Below, piece after piece: positions 51,480 through 60,146 of a stretch of DNA of 64,000 bases. The notes beneath the pieces were generated by a model. The model worked only from the letters and a program-made list of their open reading frames with translations. It did not search any database and was not told the origin of the DNA. How positions within the stretch are numbered: the first letter of the stretch is position 1; every line of letters starts with the position of its first letter. The DNA lies in assembly GCF_011694815.1 (NCBI RefSeq), contig NZ_CP050177.1, positions 4,099,001 to 4,163,000 of the forward strand, in the 5' to 3' direction. This DNA is from Streptomyces liangshanensis (lineage in GTDB: Bacteria > Actinomycetota > Actinomycetes > Streptomycetales > Streptomycetaceae). The position numbers were made by a program, and so were the translations under genes.

Positions 51480-52969
51480 CGGACACAGGCAACAGCGGCC
51501 CGCAGAGCCCCGGTTCGGACCGCTACGACGACCAGGACAACGTGCCGCCCCCCGGATTGCTCTTCGGCCCCGGCTCCCAGTTCCACCGCTTCTTCAACGA
51601 CCCCCGCTGGGCCCTCGCCATGGTCAGGGCCACCGTCCTGGAGGCCGCGCACCCGCAGATCGGGGCCGCCCTCATCGACAACTCGACCTTCGTGGCGCAC
51701 CCGTGGCGGCGGCTGCGCAACACCCTGGTCAGCCTCCAGCGCATGTTCGGCGCCGACGAGGACGTACGGCAGAGGGAGGCGGCGCGGCTCAACCGCCTGC
51801 ACGGCCGGCTGAGCGGTACGGACCACCAGAACCGGCCGTACGACGCGATGGACCCGGAGGTCCGCGCCTGGGTGGTCGCCACGCTGTTCGAGAGCTCCGT
51901 CACCATGTGCCGACTGAGCGGGCAGCCGCTCGACCAGGCCACGATGGAGCAGCTCTACGCCGAGTTCAAGGCGTTCCTCGCGGCCTTCGGGGACCGGGCG
52001 GGCCAACTGCCCGCCACCTTGCCGGAGTTCTGGCAGTACTACGACCGGATGGTCGAGGAGGAGCTGGAGAACACCGACGCGCTGCGCATCATCCTCTACA
52101 AGCTCTTCGACCACATGCCGGCGCCGCCGCTGCTGGACGGTCTGCCCACGGTGTGGGCGGCGGGCCGCGCGCTGGCCGGTCCTGTCATCGGCACGATCAC
52201 CGTGGCGTCCCTGCCGGAACCCTTCCGCAGGCGGGCGGGACTGCCCGAAGTCCCGGGCGCCCAGGCGTTGATGCAGAGCGCGTACCTGGCGGCCGGCCTC
52301 GCGCGCTTCCTGCCGGAGAACTGGCTGCGGACCGAGCAGCTCACCAACCTGCTCTACCTGTCGCCGGACAGCGACGACCCCGAGGCCGCCTCGCTCACCG
52401 CGTTGCGGGGGCGGATGAAGCGGGCGGGGGCGCTGTTCCGCCTGGTCACGCCCTTCCCCGTACAACATGGGCCGGTTGACGTGACGGGAGCGCGGAGCAA
52501 GGCCGGGGAGTTCTTCTCCGAGGTGCTGGACCAGACGGGCGACGGCTACCTGGACTGGCCCGATCTCGCCGCGATGGCAAGGGAGTTGTCGACCCGCCTG
52601 GATCTGGACGAGCCGGAGGAGACCCGGCTCTACAACGCGTACGCCGCGTGGTGGAAGGAGCTCCAGGCGGCCCTCGACACCGACGGTGACGGCCGGGTGA
52701 GCGGGGAGGAGTACGCGGCCGCCGTCCCGTCCCTCGCGGGCCCCGCGCTGATCCGGGTCGCCGAGGTGCTCTTCCAGGTCACGGACGCCGACGGCAACGG
52801 CTCGATCGACGCGGCGGAGTACCGGGCGCTGTTCCGGACGGGCTTCCACCGCACGGTGACGGGCACGGCCGCGACGTACTCCCGCAGCGCCTTCGTGAAG
52901 GACTTCCTCTCCTTCATGTCAGGCCGCCAACGCTCCACGGCCTTCGACCCCCTGCTGGCGGGGGCGTGA
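51476..52969 (+). CDS. DUF2236 (oxygenase MpaB/Lcp-like) protein with EF-hands
   Basis: A 497-residue protein. Residues 20-290 match the DUF2236 family: PPGLLFGPGSQFHRFFNDPR, WALAMVRATVLEAAHPQIGA and FVAHPWRRLRNTL, the heme-dependent oxygenase-like family that includes fungal MpaB and rubber oxygenase Lcp. The C-terminal 170 residues hold three EF-hand loops: DQTGDGYLDWPD, DTDGDGRVSGEE and DADGNGSIDAAE. GTGA overlap with the prenyltransferase gene means coupled translation, suggesting it acts on the polyprenyl product. Despite the name, MpaB here is unrelated to daptide mpaB. Confidence 0.9.
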   Translation: MTDTGNSGPQSPGSDRYDDQDNVPPPGLLFGPGSQFHRFFNDPRWALAMVRATVLEAAHPQIGAALIDNSTFVAHPWRRLRNTLVSLQRMFGADEDVRQREAARLNRLHGRLSGTDHQNRPYDAMDPEVRAWVVATLFESSVTMCRLSGQPLDQATMEQLYAEFKAFLAAFGDRAGQLPATLPEFWQYYDRMVEEELENTDALRIILYKLFDHMPAPPLLDGLPTVWAAGRALAGPVIGTITVASLPEPFRRRAGLPEVPGAQALMQSAYLAAGLARFLPENWLRTEQLTNLLYLSPDSDDPEAASLTALRGRMKRAGALFRLVTPFPVQHGPVDVTGARSKAGEFFSEVLDQTGDGYLDWPDLAAMARELSTRLDLDEPEETRLYNAYAAWWKELQAALDTDGDGRVSGEEYAAAVPSLAGPALIRVAEVLFQVTDADGNGSIDAAEYRALFRTGFHRTVTGTAATYSRSAFVKDFLSFMSGRQRSTAFDPLLAGA

Positions 52970-52987
52970 GGGCCGGCCGGCGGGGAT

Positions 52988-53881
52988 TTACATTCCGCCG
53001 TTGAAGAAGCCCAGGAGTGCCGGTGCCGGGTTGGTCGCGGTGCCGGTGTTCGCCGCCGCGACGACGATCACGGCGAGTGCGGTCAGCGTCGAGAGAGCGG
53101 CGAAGGCCGCCCACACGCGCCTGGTGCGGGGGGCGGACGACGGCGTTCCCGCGAACCTTCGCCAGAGGAGCGTGCTGAAGCCCACGAGGGCCGCCGCGAC
53201 GACTCCGGAGATCACGGCCATGACCGCGTGGTAGCGGGCGAAGTCGCTGATCATCAGGTCGAGGACGGGTGAGGTACGGCTGCCCGCTCCCGTACCCGTG
53301 GCCGTACCCGGGCCGTGGGACAGCCCGGCCCTGACCTGGTCGAGCGTGGTGGCGAGTTCCCCGTGGGTCTCGCCGACCGGCAGCAGCGACAGCAGCGAGG
53401 AGAAGGGCGCGATCGCCCCCTGGATGTTGGCCATCACCACCGCGAGCGAGAACAGCGCGAGCAGCGACACACCGCCCCCCGCCGACGCGAGGGCGGCCCT
53501 CCGCCACGCCCCGGGGCCGTCGGCCCGCAGGAACGCCTTCCAGAGGGCGGCGCCGAGCGCGGCGCACACGACCAGCAGGAGCGCGGCGATCGCGGCCTTC
53601 GCCACGTGGTAGCGGACCCAGTAGTCGACCAGGCCCTCCATCCGCGGGGAGAGGTCCGGGTCGCCGGCCCCCCAGTACGCCACGAACGCGCTCCGGAAGT
53701 CCCTGACCAGCGCGCCCTGACCGGCGAAACCGCTGCCCGGCCCGAGGCCCGCCAGCACCCGCGGCGCGACGACGAAGGCGACGCCGAGCGCGGCGACGAG
53801 GGTCGTGGCGAACGCCGCGCGTGAGGCGAGCGCGCGGCCGGACAGTCCTGCGGGGCGCGGCAGAAGTACGGGGCTGTGCAC
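52988..53881 (-). CDS. Hypothetical multi-pass membrane protein
   Basis: A 297-residue membrane protein with about five helices (FATTLVAALGVAFVVAPRVL; AAIAALLLVVCAALGAALW; GVSLLALFSLAVVMANIQG; AVMAVISGVVAAALVGFSTL; ALSTLTALAVIVVAAANTG) and a large loop with ALVRDFRSAFVAYWGAGDPD and VDYWVRYHVAKAA. Related proteins are widespread in Streptomyces and usually called tat-signal or hypothetical proteins; no function is known. GTG start with AAGGAACC upstream. It converges on the DUF2236 gene, 18 bases away. Confidence 0.8.
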   Translation of the reverse strand: MHSPVLLPRPAGLSGRALASRAAFATTLVAALGVAFVVAPRVLAGLGPGSGFAGQGALVRDFRSAFVAYWGAGDPDLSPRMEGLVDYWVRYHVAKAAIAALLLVVCAALGAALWKAFLRADGPGAWRRAALASAGGGVSLLALFSLAVVMANIQGAIAPFSSLLSLLPVGETHGELATTLDQVRAGLSHGPGTATGTGAGSRTSPVLDLMISDFARYHAVMAVISGVVAAALVGFSTLLWRRFAGTPSSAPRTRRVWAAFAALSTLTALAVIVVAAANTGTATNPAPALLGFFNGGM

Positions 53882-53954
53882 GGAGGTTCCTTCGGTTCGG
53901 CGGGGCGGGCTCGGGCGCCCCGCCTACCCTTCCGGACCTGTGGTGGCGGGTCAC

Positions 53955-53992
53955 TGGGGTACGCCCCAGACGAGAGGGTGGGGCGTACCCCA
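53955..53992 (-). terminator. Terminator of the AhpD-like gene
   Basis: A perfect 14-base stem, TGGGGTACGCCCCA (53955-53968) with TGGGGCGTACCCCA (53979-53992), loop 10 bases, 25 bases beyond the AhpD-like stop on the minus strand. Confidence 0.85.
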
Positions 53993-54016
53993 GGACACGG
54001 GCCTGCGACCGGCCGG

Positions 54017-54490
54017 CTACGCGAACTGCCCCGCCCGGTAGCCCCCGGCCGGCTGCTGGATCATGACGTTCGCCCGGTTGAAGGCGTTGATCAGGGCGAT
54101 CCCGCTGACCAGCGCGGCCAGCTCTTCGTCGTCGTAGTACTTGGCGGCGTTCGCCCAGACCTCGTCCGACACCCCGCCGGCCGCGTCGGCGATACGGGTG
54201 CCCTCCTCGGCCAGCTCCAGCGCGGCCCGTTCCGCGTCGGTGAAGACCGTCGCCTCCCGCCACACCGCGACCAGGTTGAGCCGTACCGCCGTCTCACCGG
54301 CGGCGGCCGCGTCCTTGGCGTGCATGTCGGTGCAGAACCCGCACCCGTTGATCTGACTGGCGCGCAGCCGCACCAGCTCCTGCGTGGCGGCGGGCAGCGT
54401 GGAGTCCGCGAGGACCTTCCCCGCCGCGATGATGTGCTGGAAGACCTTGCCGAAGGTGGGACTGCCGAAAGCGTCGAGACGGGCACTCAT
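54017..54490 (-). CDS. Carboxymuconolactone decarboxylase / AhpD-like protein
   Basis: A 157-residue helical protein with the AhpD redox motif C-G-F-C-T-D-M-H (QINGCGFCTDMHAKDAAAAG), after HIIAAGKVLADSTLPAATQE. Such proteins reduce peroxide-linked partners or act as alkylhydroperoxidases. YDDEELAALVSGIALINAFN follows in the C-terminal helix pair. It starts at ATG 54488-54490 and has its own terminator, so it is a single-gene unit divergent from the DHFR-like gene. Confidence 0.92.
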   Translation of the reverse strand: MSARLDAFGSPTFGKVFQHIIAAGKVLADSTLPAATQELVRLRASQINGCGFCTDMHAKDAAAAGETAVRLNLVAVWREATVFTDAERAALELAEEGTRIADAAGGVSDEVWANAAKYYDDEELAALVSGIALINAFNRANVMIQQPAGGYRAGQFA

Positions 54491-54656
54491 GGTGATCTCC
54501 TGAACCGTGGGCGGCTGCGACAGCCGGTGCGGGCGCGTACACCCGTACGACGGATCGACCCGAAGAGATGTGACACGGCCGCCCGGGGGATCACCGATGA
54601 CTTTTGCCGGTGCGGGTGGTCTTCTTGGTGTTGTTGTCCCATTTCAGGAGGAACGT

Positions 54657-55304
54657 GTGCCGCAGTTGCTGAGGGTTCAGAACTTCAATGTGTCGAGCGA
54701 CGGGATCGGGGCCGGTGAGGACCAGACCCTGGAGCGGCCGTTCGGTCACGTCGATCCCGGGAAGCTGTTCGGCTGGGCCGGGGCCACGGCGAGTTGGCCG
54801 ATGCGTACCGCCCCCGGGGGCAGCCGTGGGCTGGACGACTACCTGACGCGGGACTACGCGCGCAACATCGGGGCCGAGATCATGGGCCGCAACAAGTTCG
54901 GCCCCCAGCGCGGGCCCTGGGAGGACCACGAGTGGCAGGGCTGGTGGGGGGACGAACCTCCGTTCCGTACCCCGGTGTTCGTCCTGACCCACCACGAGCG
55001 CCCGTCGCTCACCCTCTCCGACACCACCTTCCACTTCGTCGACGGCGACCCCGCCAGGGTCCTCGCGCGGGCGCGGGAGGCGGCGGGGGGCAAGGACGTG
55101 CGGCTCGGTGGCGGGGTGCGCACCATCCGGGAGTTCCTGGACGCCGACCTCGTCGACACCCTGCACGTGGCGGTCTCGCCGGTGGAGCTCGGCTCCGGGC
55201 TGCGGCTCTGGGAGTCGCCGGACGAACTGCGGGACCGGTTCCACCTCGACGTCGTCCCCAGCCCGAGCGGCCGGGTGGTGCATCACCTGTTCTGGCGGAA
55301 GTGA
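54657..55304 (+). CDS. Dihydrofolate reductase family (RibD C-terminal-like) protein
   Basis: A 215-residue NADPH-binding protein: LRVQNFNVSSDGIGAGEDQT at the N-terminus, GAEIMGRNKFGPQRGPW (the DHFR-like 'GRxxF' motif), VFVLTHHERPSLT, KDVRLGGGVRTIREFLDADL and ELRDRFHLDVVPSPSGRV. This is the family of small DHFR-fold reductases of uncertain substrate. GTG 54657 with AGGAGGA 5 bases upstream is the start; the longer upstream open frame has no site. Confidence 0.9.
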   Translation: MPQLLRVQNFNVSSDGIGAGEDQTLERPFGHVDPGKLFGWAGATASWPMRTAPGGSRGLDDYLTRDYARNIGAEIMGRNKFGPQRGPWEDHEWQGWWGDEPPFRTPVFVLTHHERPSLTLSDTTFHFVDGDPARVLARAREAAGGKDVRLGGGVRTIREFLDADLVDTLHVAVSPVELGSGLRLWESPDELRDRFHLDVVPSPSGRVVHHLFWRK

Positions 55305-55337
55305 GCACGGGGGCAGGGGCCCCGCCCGGCCCCGGTC

Positions 55338-56579
55338 TCACCAGGCGACCGGCAATGACCGCAGGCCGCTGAAGAACTCCTTCGTCCGCCACCGCAACTC
55401 CCCCTCCGGCACGGCCAGTCGCAGCCCCGGCAGCCGGGTCGTGACGCGCTCCAGCGTCGTCTGGAGTTCGAGGCGGGCCAGGTGGGCGCCCAGGCAGTAG
55501 TGGATGCCGTGGCCGAAGCTGATGTGCGGGGTCCCGGGGCGGTCGAGCACGAGGCGCCCGGGGGACGGGAAGGCGGCCGGGTCGTGGTTGGCGGCGGCCT
55601 GGGAGACCACGACCGGCTCACCGGCCCGGACCAGGACGCCGCCCAGCTCCACGTCCTCGGAGGCGTACCGGGGCAGGGTGAGGCCGTTGAGCAGCGGGAC
55701 GAACCGCAGCAGCTCCTCGACGGCGCGGGGGATCAGGCCGGGCCGGTCGCGGACGGCAGCGAGGACGTCCGCGCCGCCGGCGCCGGCCTCCCCGGGCAGC
55801 AGCAGGACCGCGAAGAAGTTGGCGATCTGGTTGGTGGTGGTGACGAACCCGCCGATGAGGAGCTCGTTCAGCAGCCCGTACAGGTCCTCCGCCGTCAGCA
55901 CCCCGTCGTCGCAGGCCCGGACCAGGACGGTGATCAGGTCGTCCGCGGGGGTACGGCGGCGGGCCTCGACCCACTCGTCCATGCGGGCGAAGAAGTCCTT
56001 GGCGTGCCGCTGCACGACATCGGGGGTCACGCTGCCGGAACAGACCGTGTCCGCCCAGGTCCGTACCCCCGGCCGGTCCTCCTCGGGGACCCCCGTCAGT
56101 TCGCAGATGAGGGTCAGGGGGAGGGGGAAGGCGAGGTCCTCGACCAGGTCGGCGGGCGGCCCCGCGGCCACCATCCGGTCGAGCAGCCCGTCCACGACCT
56201 CGCGCATGCGGTCGCGCAGCGGCTCGACGCGGCGGGCGGTGAACTCCTTGGCCAGCAGGGCGCGCAGCCGGGTGTGGCGGGGCGCGTCGAGGGCGATGAG
56301 GCCGCCGCCGGTCCGGGGCATGGGGCCGATCCGGGGCTGGTCCCGGTGGACGGCCTCCGCGAGGCTGAACCGGGGGTCCGACAGCACGGCGCGCACGTCG
56401 TCGTAACTGCTGGCGAGCCAGGCGTCGTCCCCGTACGGCAGCCGGACGCGGACGGGGGGCCGGTCCCGTAACTGCCCGTAATCGTCGGCGAGTCCGAGGC
56501 CCCCGGTGGTCCAGAAGGGGTACGCGAGGGGCTCGGGGGAGGTGTCCCGGACGGGGCAGGCGTCGGGGGGAGCGGTCAT
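55338..56579 (-). CDS. Cytochrome P450 (end of the NRPS cluster)
   Basis: A 413-residue bacterial class I P450. Heme motif SFGHGIHYCLGAHLARLEL with C362 as the thiolate ligand; ExxR helix VEELLRF; oxygen-binding I-helix LLIGGFVTTTNQIANF, where the usual acidic residue before Thr is absent. A CYP105/107-like Streptomyces fold by length. It is the last gene of a minus-strand unit with two flavoproteins and an NRPS; 71 bases separate it from the flavoprotein gene. Likely oxidises the cluster's peptide product. Confidence 0.93.
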   Translation of the reverse strand: MTAPPDACPVRDTSPEPLAYPFWTTGGLGLADDYGQLRDRPPVRVRLPYGDDAWLASSYDDVRAVLSDPRFSLAEAVHRDQPRIGPMPRTGGGLIALDAPRHTRLRALLAKEFTARRVEPLRDRMREVVDGLLDRMVAAGPPADLVEDLAFPLPLTLICELTGVPEEDRPGVRTWADTVCSGSVTPDVVQRHAKDFFARMDEWVEARRRTPADDLITVLVRACDDGVLTAEDLYGLLNELLIGGFVTTTNQIANFFAVLLLPGEAGAGGADVLAAVRDRPGLIPRAVEELLRFVPLLNGLTLPRYASEDVELGGVLVRAGEPVVVSQAAANHDPAAFPSPGRLVLDRPGTPHISFGHGIHYCLGAHLARLELQTTLERVTTRLPGLRLAVPEGELRWRTKEFFSGLRSLPVAW

Positions 56580-56650
56580 GGAGGTGCCTTTCTCGACAAG
56601 GTTGACGCATGAGGAGGAGGGGGGTTGGTGGGGGCGAGGGGACCCGGCTC

Positions 56651-58414
56651 TCAGCGCCGCGGACCCACCCGTACGTCGACATGTGTCGGCGGCGGCGCGC
56701 TGGTGTCCACGGACGCCGTGAAGTCGACCCCGTCGTCCCGGCAGATGAACTGCATGACCTGGCGCCCCGCCGCGGCCGCGCGGATCAGGCCGCCGGTCGT
56801 GGCCCACACACCGGACAGGTAGAAGTTCTCCAACCCCGGCAGGACGGGCCCGTTCTTCTTGACCAGCTCCTCCATCAACTCGCCGCTCTCCACGAAGGGT
56901 TGCCAGCCCAGGAAGGTGCCTTCGAAGCTGTTGGTGTAGCGGATCTGGGTGAGGGGCGTGCAGGTGTCCCGTACCACCACCGAGTCCTTGAGCCCCGGGT
57001 ACAGCCCGTCGAGGAAGTCGACGACCGCGTCTCTCGTCCGCCGCTTCGCGAGGGCGTACGGCTTGCCCCGCCGTACCGGGAGCGTGTGCAGCTCCGCGCC
57101 CCTGCGGGGACGGCTGAGCCGCTCCGGGCCCTCGGCGAGGTCCCGCCAGGGGGCGGTGTCGGAGAAGTAGGTGGCGTAGACGACCGCGGTGTCCTCGGGC
57201 GACAGCTCGGGGTAGAACCGGCTGCGGAACTGGACGTTGAGGCTCGGGTGCCGGATCCCGGTCAGCCGCGAGGCCGTCGCCTCGTCCAGCAGGTGGGTGG
57301 TGGTGGGGTCGGCGTCCGGGAACGGGCGGCGCAGGCCGAGGAAGACGCTGGCGTACCCGGGGAAGACCATGCCGGGCCGGTGCAGGGTCTCCCGGTAGAG
57401 GGTGGCGTACTCGCCCTCCAGGTACCGTCCGCCCAGCAGGTCGAGCAGCGTCTTCGGCCCGTCGCACGCCGACACGATGATGTCGGCGTAGTGCTCCTGG
57501 CCGTCGGAGAGCCGCACCCCGACCGCCCGGTCGTCCCTGACCAGGATCTCCTCGACCATGGCGTTGTACGTGATCTCCCCGCCGAGGTCCAGGTAGCGCC
57601 GCTCGATCGAGCGCGCCAGCCCCAGCGAGCCGCCTTCGGGCACCCCGGCCGAGCGGTGGGCCTGGGCGGCCATCTGGAAGTAGAACGGCAGGACGGGGAA
57701 GCCCGGATGCCGCTCGTACAGGATGTAGTTGAAGGCGTCCCGCAGGAGCGGGTCCTTGAAGCGGGTCGAGTACTCCGACATCAGCACGGACATCGAGGTG
57801 CGGAAGAGGTTGAAGTACGGGAGGAAGCCGGCCAGCATCCGCCAGCGCTCCCGGCGGGTCATCAGCCCCACCGGTTTGAGGAAGGGGTACGACGGCAGGC
57901 AGGCGATGAACTTGCGCAGCCCCGCGCAGAACGACCGGATGGCGCGGGCGTCGGGCGGCGAGAGGGACAGCAGGTGGCTCTCCAGCCGGTCGGGGTCGCA
58001 GTAGAAGTAGACCGTGCGGCCGTCCCTGCCCCGCACGGTGTTGAACACGTCGAAGTGGCGCATCTCCTTGCCCTGGAGGGCCCCGAGTTCGAGCCAGATC
58101 TGGTGCATCTCGTTGCCGGGGCCGTTGCCGAGCAGCCAGCTGATGCACGCGTCGAAGGTGAACTCGCCGCGGCCCCAGCCGGTGCAGCAGCCGCCGGGGA
58201 TCTCGTGCATCTCGAAGACCTGGGTGCGGTAGCCGTTCATCCGGCCGTACGCGCCCGTCGAGAGGCCGCCGAGGCCCCCGCCGATGATGATCATGCTCTT
58301 CCTGCGGGCGGACGCGCCGCCGGCCGGGGGTGTCGCGGTCGCGGTGGACGTCTCGGTCGTCGGGGTCGTTTGGGTCGTGGTGGTCGTCTGCGTCGTCGTG
58401 GTCGTGGTGGTCAC
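56651..58414 (-). CDS. Phytoene desaturase-like FAD oxidoreductase 1
   Basis: A 587-residue flavoprotein of the CrtI/all-trans-retinol saturase type: dinucleotide motif MIIIGGGLGGLSTGAYGRMN, HEIPGGCCTGWGRG, EGGSLGLARSIERRYLDLGG, and the C-terminal flavin-contact YLSGVWATTGGLIRAAAAGR. The N-terminal 33 residues are almost all Thr, a disordered extension. It is a clear paralogue of the next gene. It uses GTG with AAGGGTG upstream and starts 7 bases after that gene's stop. Expected to desaturate or isomerise a carbon chain or amino-acid side chain. Confidence 0.9.
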   Translation of the reverse strand: MTTTTTTTQTTTTTQTTPTTETSTATATPPAGGASARRKSMIIIGGGLGGLSTGAYGRMNGYRTQVFEMHEIPGGCCTGWGRGEFTFDACISWLLGNGPGNEMHQIWLELGALQGKEMRHFDVFNTVRGRDGRTVYFYCDPDRLESHLLSLSPPDARAIRSFCAGLRKFIACLPSYPFLKPVGLMTRRERWRMLAGFLPYFNLFRTSMSVLMSEYSTRFKDPLLRDAFNYILYERHPGFPVLPFYFQMAAQAHRSAGVPEGGSLGLARSIERRYLDLGGEITYNAMVEEILVRDDRAVGVRLSDGQEHYADIIVSACDGPKTLLDLLGGRYLEGEYATLYRETLHRPGMVFPGYASVFLGLRRPFPDADPTTTHLLDEATASRLTGIRHPSLNVQFRSRFYPELSPEDTAVVYATYFSDTAPWRDLAEGPERLSRPRRGAELHTLPVRRGKPYALAKRRTRDAVVDFLDGLYPGLKDSVVVRDTCTPLTQIRYTNSFEGTFLGWQPFVESGELMEELVKKNGPVLPGLENFYLSGVWATTGGLIRAAAAGRQVMQFICRDDGVDFTASVDTSAPPPTHVDVRVGPRR

Positions 58415-58421
58415 CTGGCGG

Positions 58422-60146
58422 TCACCGCACCCTTCGGGTCTCTAGCTGGGGCAGGTGTCCGAGCCGGTCCGGATGCCAGGGGACCGCGCCGCCGCTGTCC
58501 CAGGCGCGGAAGTCGAGCCCCAGCTCCTCGCACAGGTACTGCGTGACGAACCGCCCCCCGGCGGCGGCCCGGATCAGGCTGCCGCCCGCGAACCACTGGC
58601 CCGCCATGGAGAACCCGGCCAGGCCCGGCAGCCGCATCCGGTCCTTGTTGATCAGGCCCGTGATCACGTCGTCGGCCGGCGTGAAGGACTTCCAGCCGAG
58701 GATGCTGCCGCCCCGCACCCCGGTGTAACGCTCGGTGGTCGTCGGGGACGCCACGTCCACGACCTCGATGGCGCGGCCGATGCCGGGGTGGTGCCGCTCC
58801 AGGAAACCCCTGACGAAGTCGGCCACCTGCTGCTTGCGCGCCCAGTACGCCTTCCGGTCGGTGGTCCGCAGCCGCTTCCAGGACGCGTAGTCGCTGAAGT
58901 ACGTGCAGTGGACGACGGACTTGCCCGGCGGGGCGAACCCGTCGGAGTAGCGCGAACGCATCTGGACGACCAGGCTCTTCTGCATGACCCCCGGCAGCGC
59001 CGCGCAGTCCTTGTCGGAGAGCAGGTAGGTGGTGCTGTGCCGGGCGGCCGGGTCCAGTTCGCCGTCGACCCCGACGAAGGCCGAGACCATCCCCGGGTAG
59101 AGCAGGTCGGGACGCGCGGTCATCTCGGTGAAGAGCTTCTCGACCCGCGGGCTCGTGTAGCGGCCGCCCAACAGCCCCTGGATGGTGGTCACCCCGTCGC
59201 AGGCCGACACCACATGGTCGGCGAAGTGCCGTTCCCCGTTGCGGAGTTCCACCCCGACCGCCCGGTCGTCCTCCACCAGCACCCGCGCCACCCGGGCCCG
59301 GTAGTCGACCCGCCCGCCGAGCTTCGTGTACCGCTCCTCCACCGAACGGGCCAGCCCCAGCGAACCACCCTGGGGGAAACCGGCGTTGAGGTGGTACGCG
59401 CTGGCCATGTTGAACAGGTACGGCAGCAGCGGGAAGACCTCGTGGTCCTGGAAGAAGATGAACGGGAACGCCCGCCGCAGCAGCGGGTCCTCGAACCGGT
59501 CGCAGAAGCTCTCCATCCGGGTCACGGCGGTGCGCCAGAGCAGGACGAAGGACGGCAGGACGGTCCGCAGGGTGGCCAGCCGCTCCCTCGGGGACTGGAG
59601 CGGCGGCGGGGTCAGGAACGGATAGAGGTTGATGCGGGTGAAGCGCCGCAGGTCACGGCAGAACGCGCGGATCGGGCGCGCGTCGGCCGGCGAGATCTCC
59701 AGGAGGTGGGCCTCCAGCCGGTCGGGGTCGTTGTAGAAGGTGACCGAGCGGCCGTTCTCGTCGGTGACGGTGTTGAACATCTCGAAGTTCGCGATCGACT
59801 TGCCGTCCAGCGCGCCGAGTTCACGCCAGACCCGGGCGGCGTCGTTGCCGCGCCCCGTACCGGTGAGCCACTCGATGCAGTAGTCGAAGACGTAGTCCTG
59901 GCGCGCCCACGCCGTGCAGCAGCCGCCGGGCAGGACGTGGCGCTCGAAGATCCGCGTCTCGGCGCCGCTCATCTGCGCGTAACAGCCGGTGGACAGGCCC
60001 CCGATGCCCGCGCCGATGATGATGACCCGGGGCGCGGTGCCGGGGGGACGGTCCGTTCTCGTACGGCGGCCGGCGGCCGCGGGCCGGGGGCGCCGGTCCT
60101 CCCACACCGGCCTGGTGTCACGCGTCGTCGGGTTGTCACGCACCAT
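58422..60146 (-). CDS. Phytoene desaturase-like FAD oxidoreductase 2
   Basis: A 574-residue flavoprotein, paralogue of the previous: VIIIGAGIGGLSTGCYAQMS (FAD site), HVLPGGCCTAWARQ, QGGSLGLARSVEERYTKLGG and GQWFAGGSLIRAAAGGRFVT. It differs by an Arg/Pro-rich N-terminal 38 residues. Its ATG lies 11 bases inside the NRPS stop region, so it is coupled to the NRPS. Two adjacent desaturase-like enzymes in an NRPS cluster is uncommon. Confidence 0.9.
   Translation of the reverse strand: MVRDNPTTRDTRPVWEDRRPRPAAAGRRTRTDRPPGTAPRVIIIGAGIGGLSTGCYAQMSGAETRIFERHVLPGGCCTAWARQDYVFDYCIEWLTGTGRGNDAARVWRELGALDGKSIANFEMFNTVTDENGRSVTFYNDPDRLEAHLLEISPADARPIRAFCRDLRRFTRINLYPFLTPPPLQSPRERLATLRTVLPSFVLLWRTAVTRMESFCDRFEDPLLRRAFPFIFFQDHEVFPLLPYLFNMASAYHLNAGFPQGGSLGLARSVEERYTKLGGRVDYRARVARVLVEDDRAVGVELRNGERHFADHVVSACDGVTTIQGLLGGRYTSPRVEKLFTEMTARPDLLYPGMVSAFVGVDGELDPAARHSTTYLLSDKDCAALPGVMQKSLVVQMRSRYSDGFAPPGKSVVHCTYFSDYASWKRLRTTDRKAYWARKQQVADFVRGFLERHHPGIGRAIEVVDVASPTTTERYTGVRGGSILGWKSFTPADDVITGLINKDRMRLPGLAGFSMAGQWFAGGSLIRAAAGGRFVTQYLCEELGLDFRAWDSGGAVPWHPDRLGHLPQLETRRVR

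Noticed and set aside
51476..52969. The DUF2236 'MpaB family' protein as part of the daptide system
   Set aside because: The name comes from fungal mycophenolic acid MpaB, unrelated to daptide mpaB, and the gene is 9 kb away.
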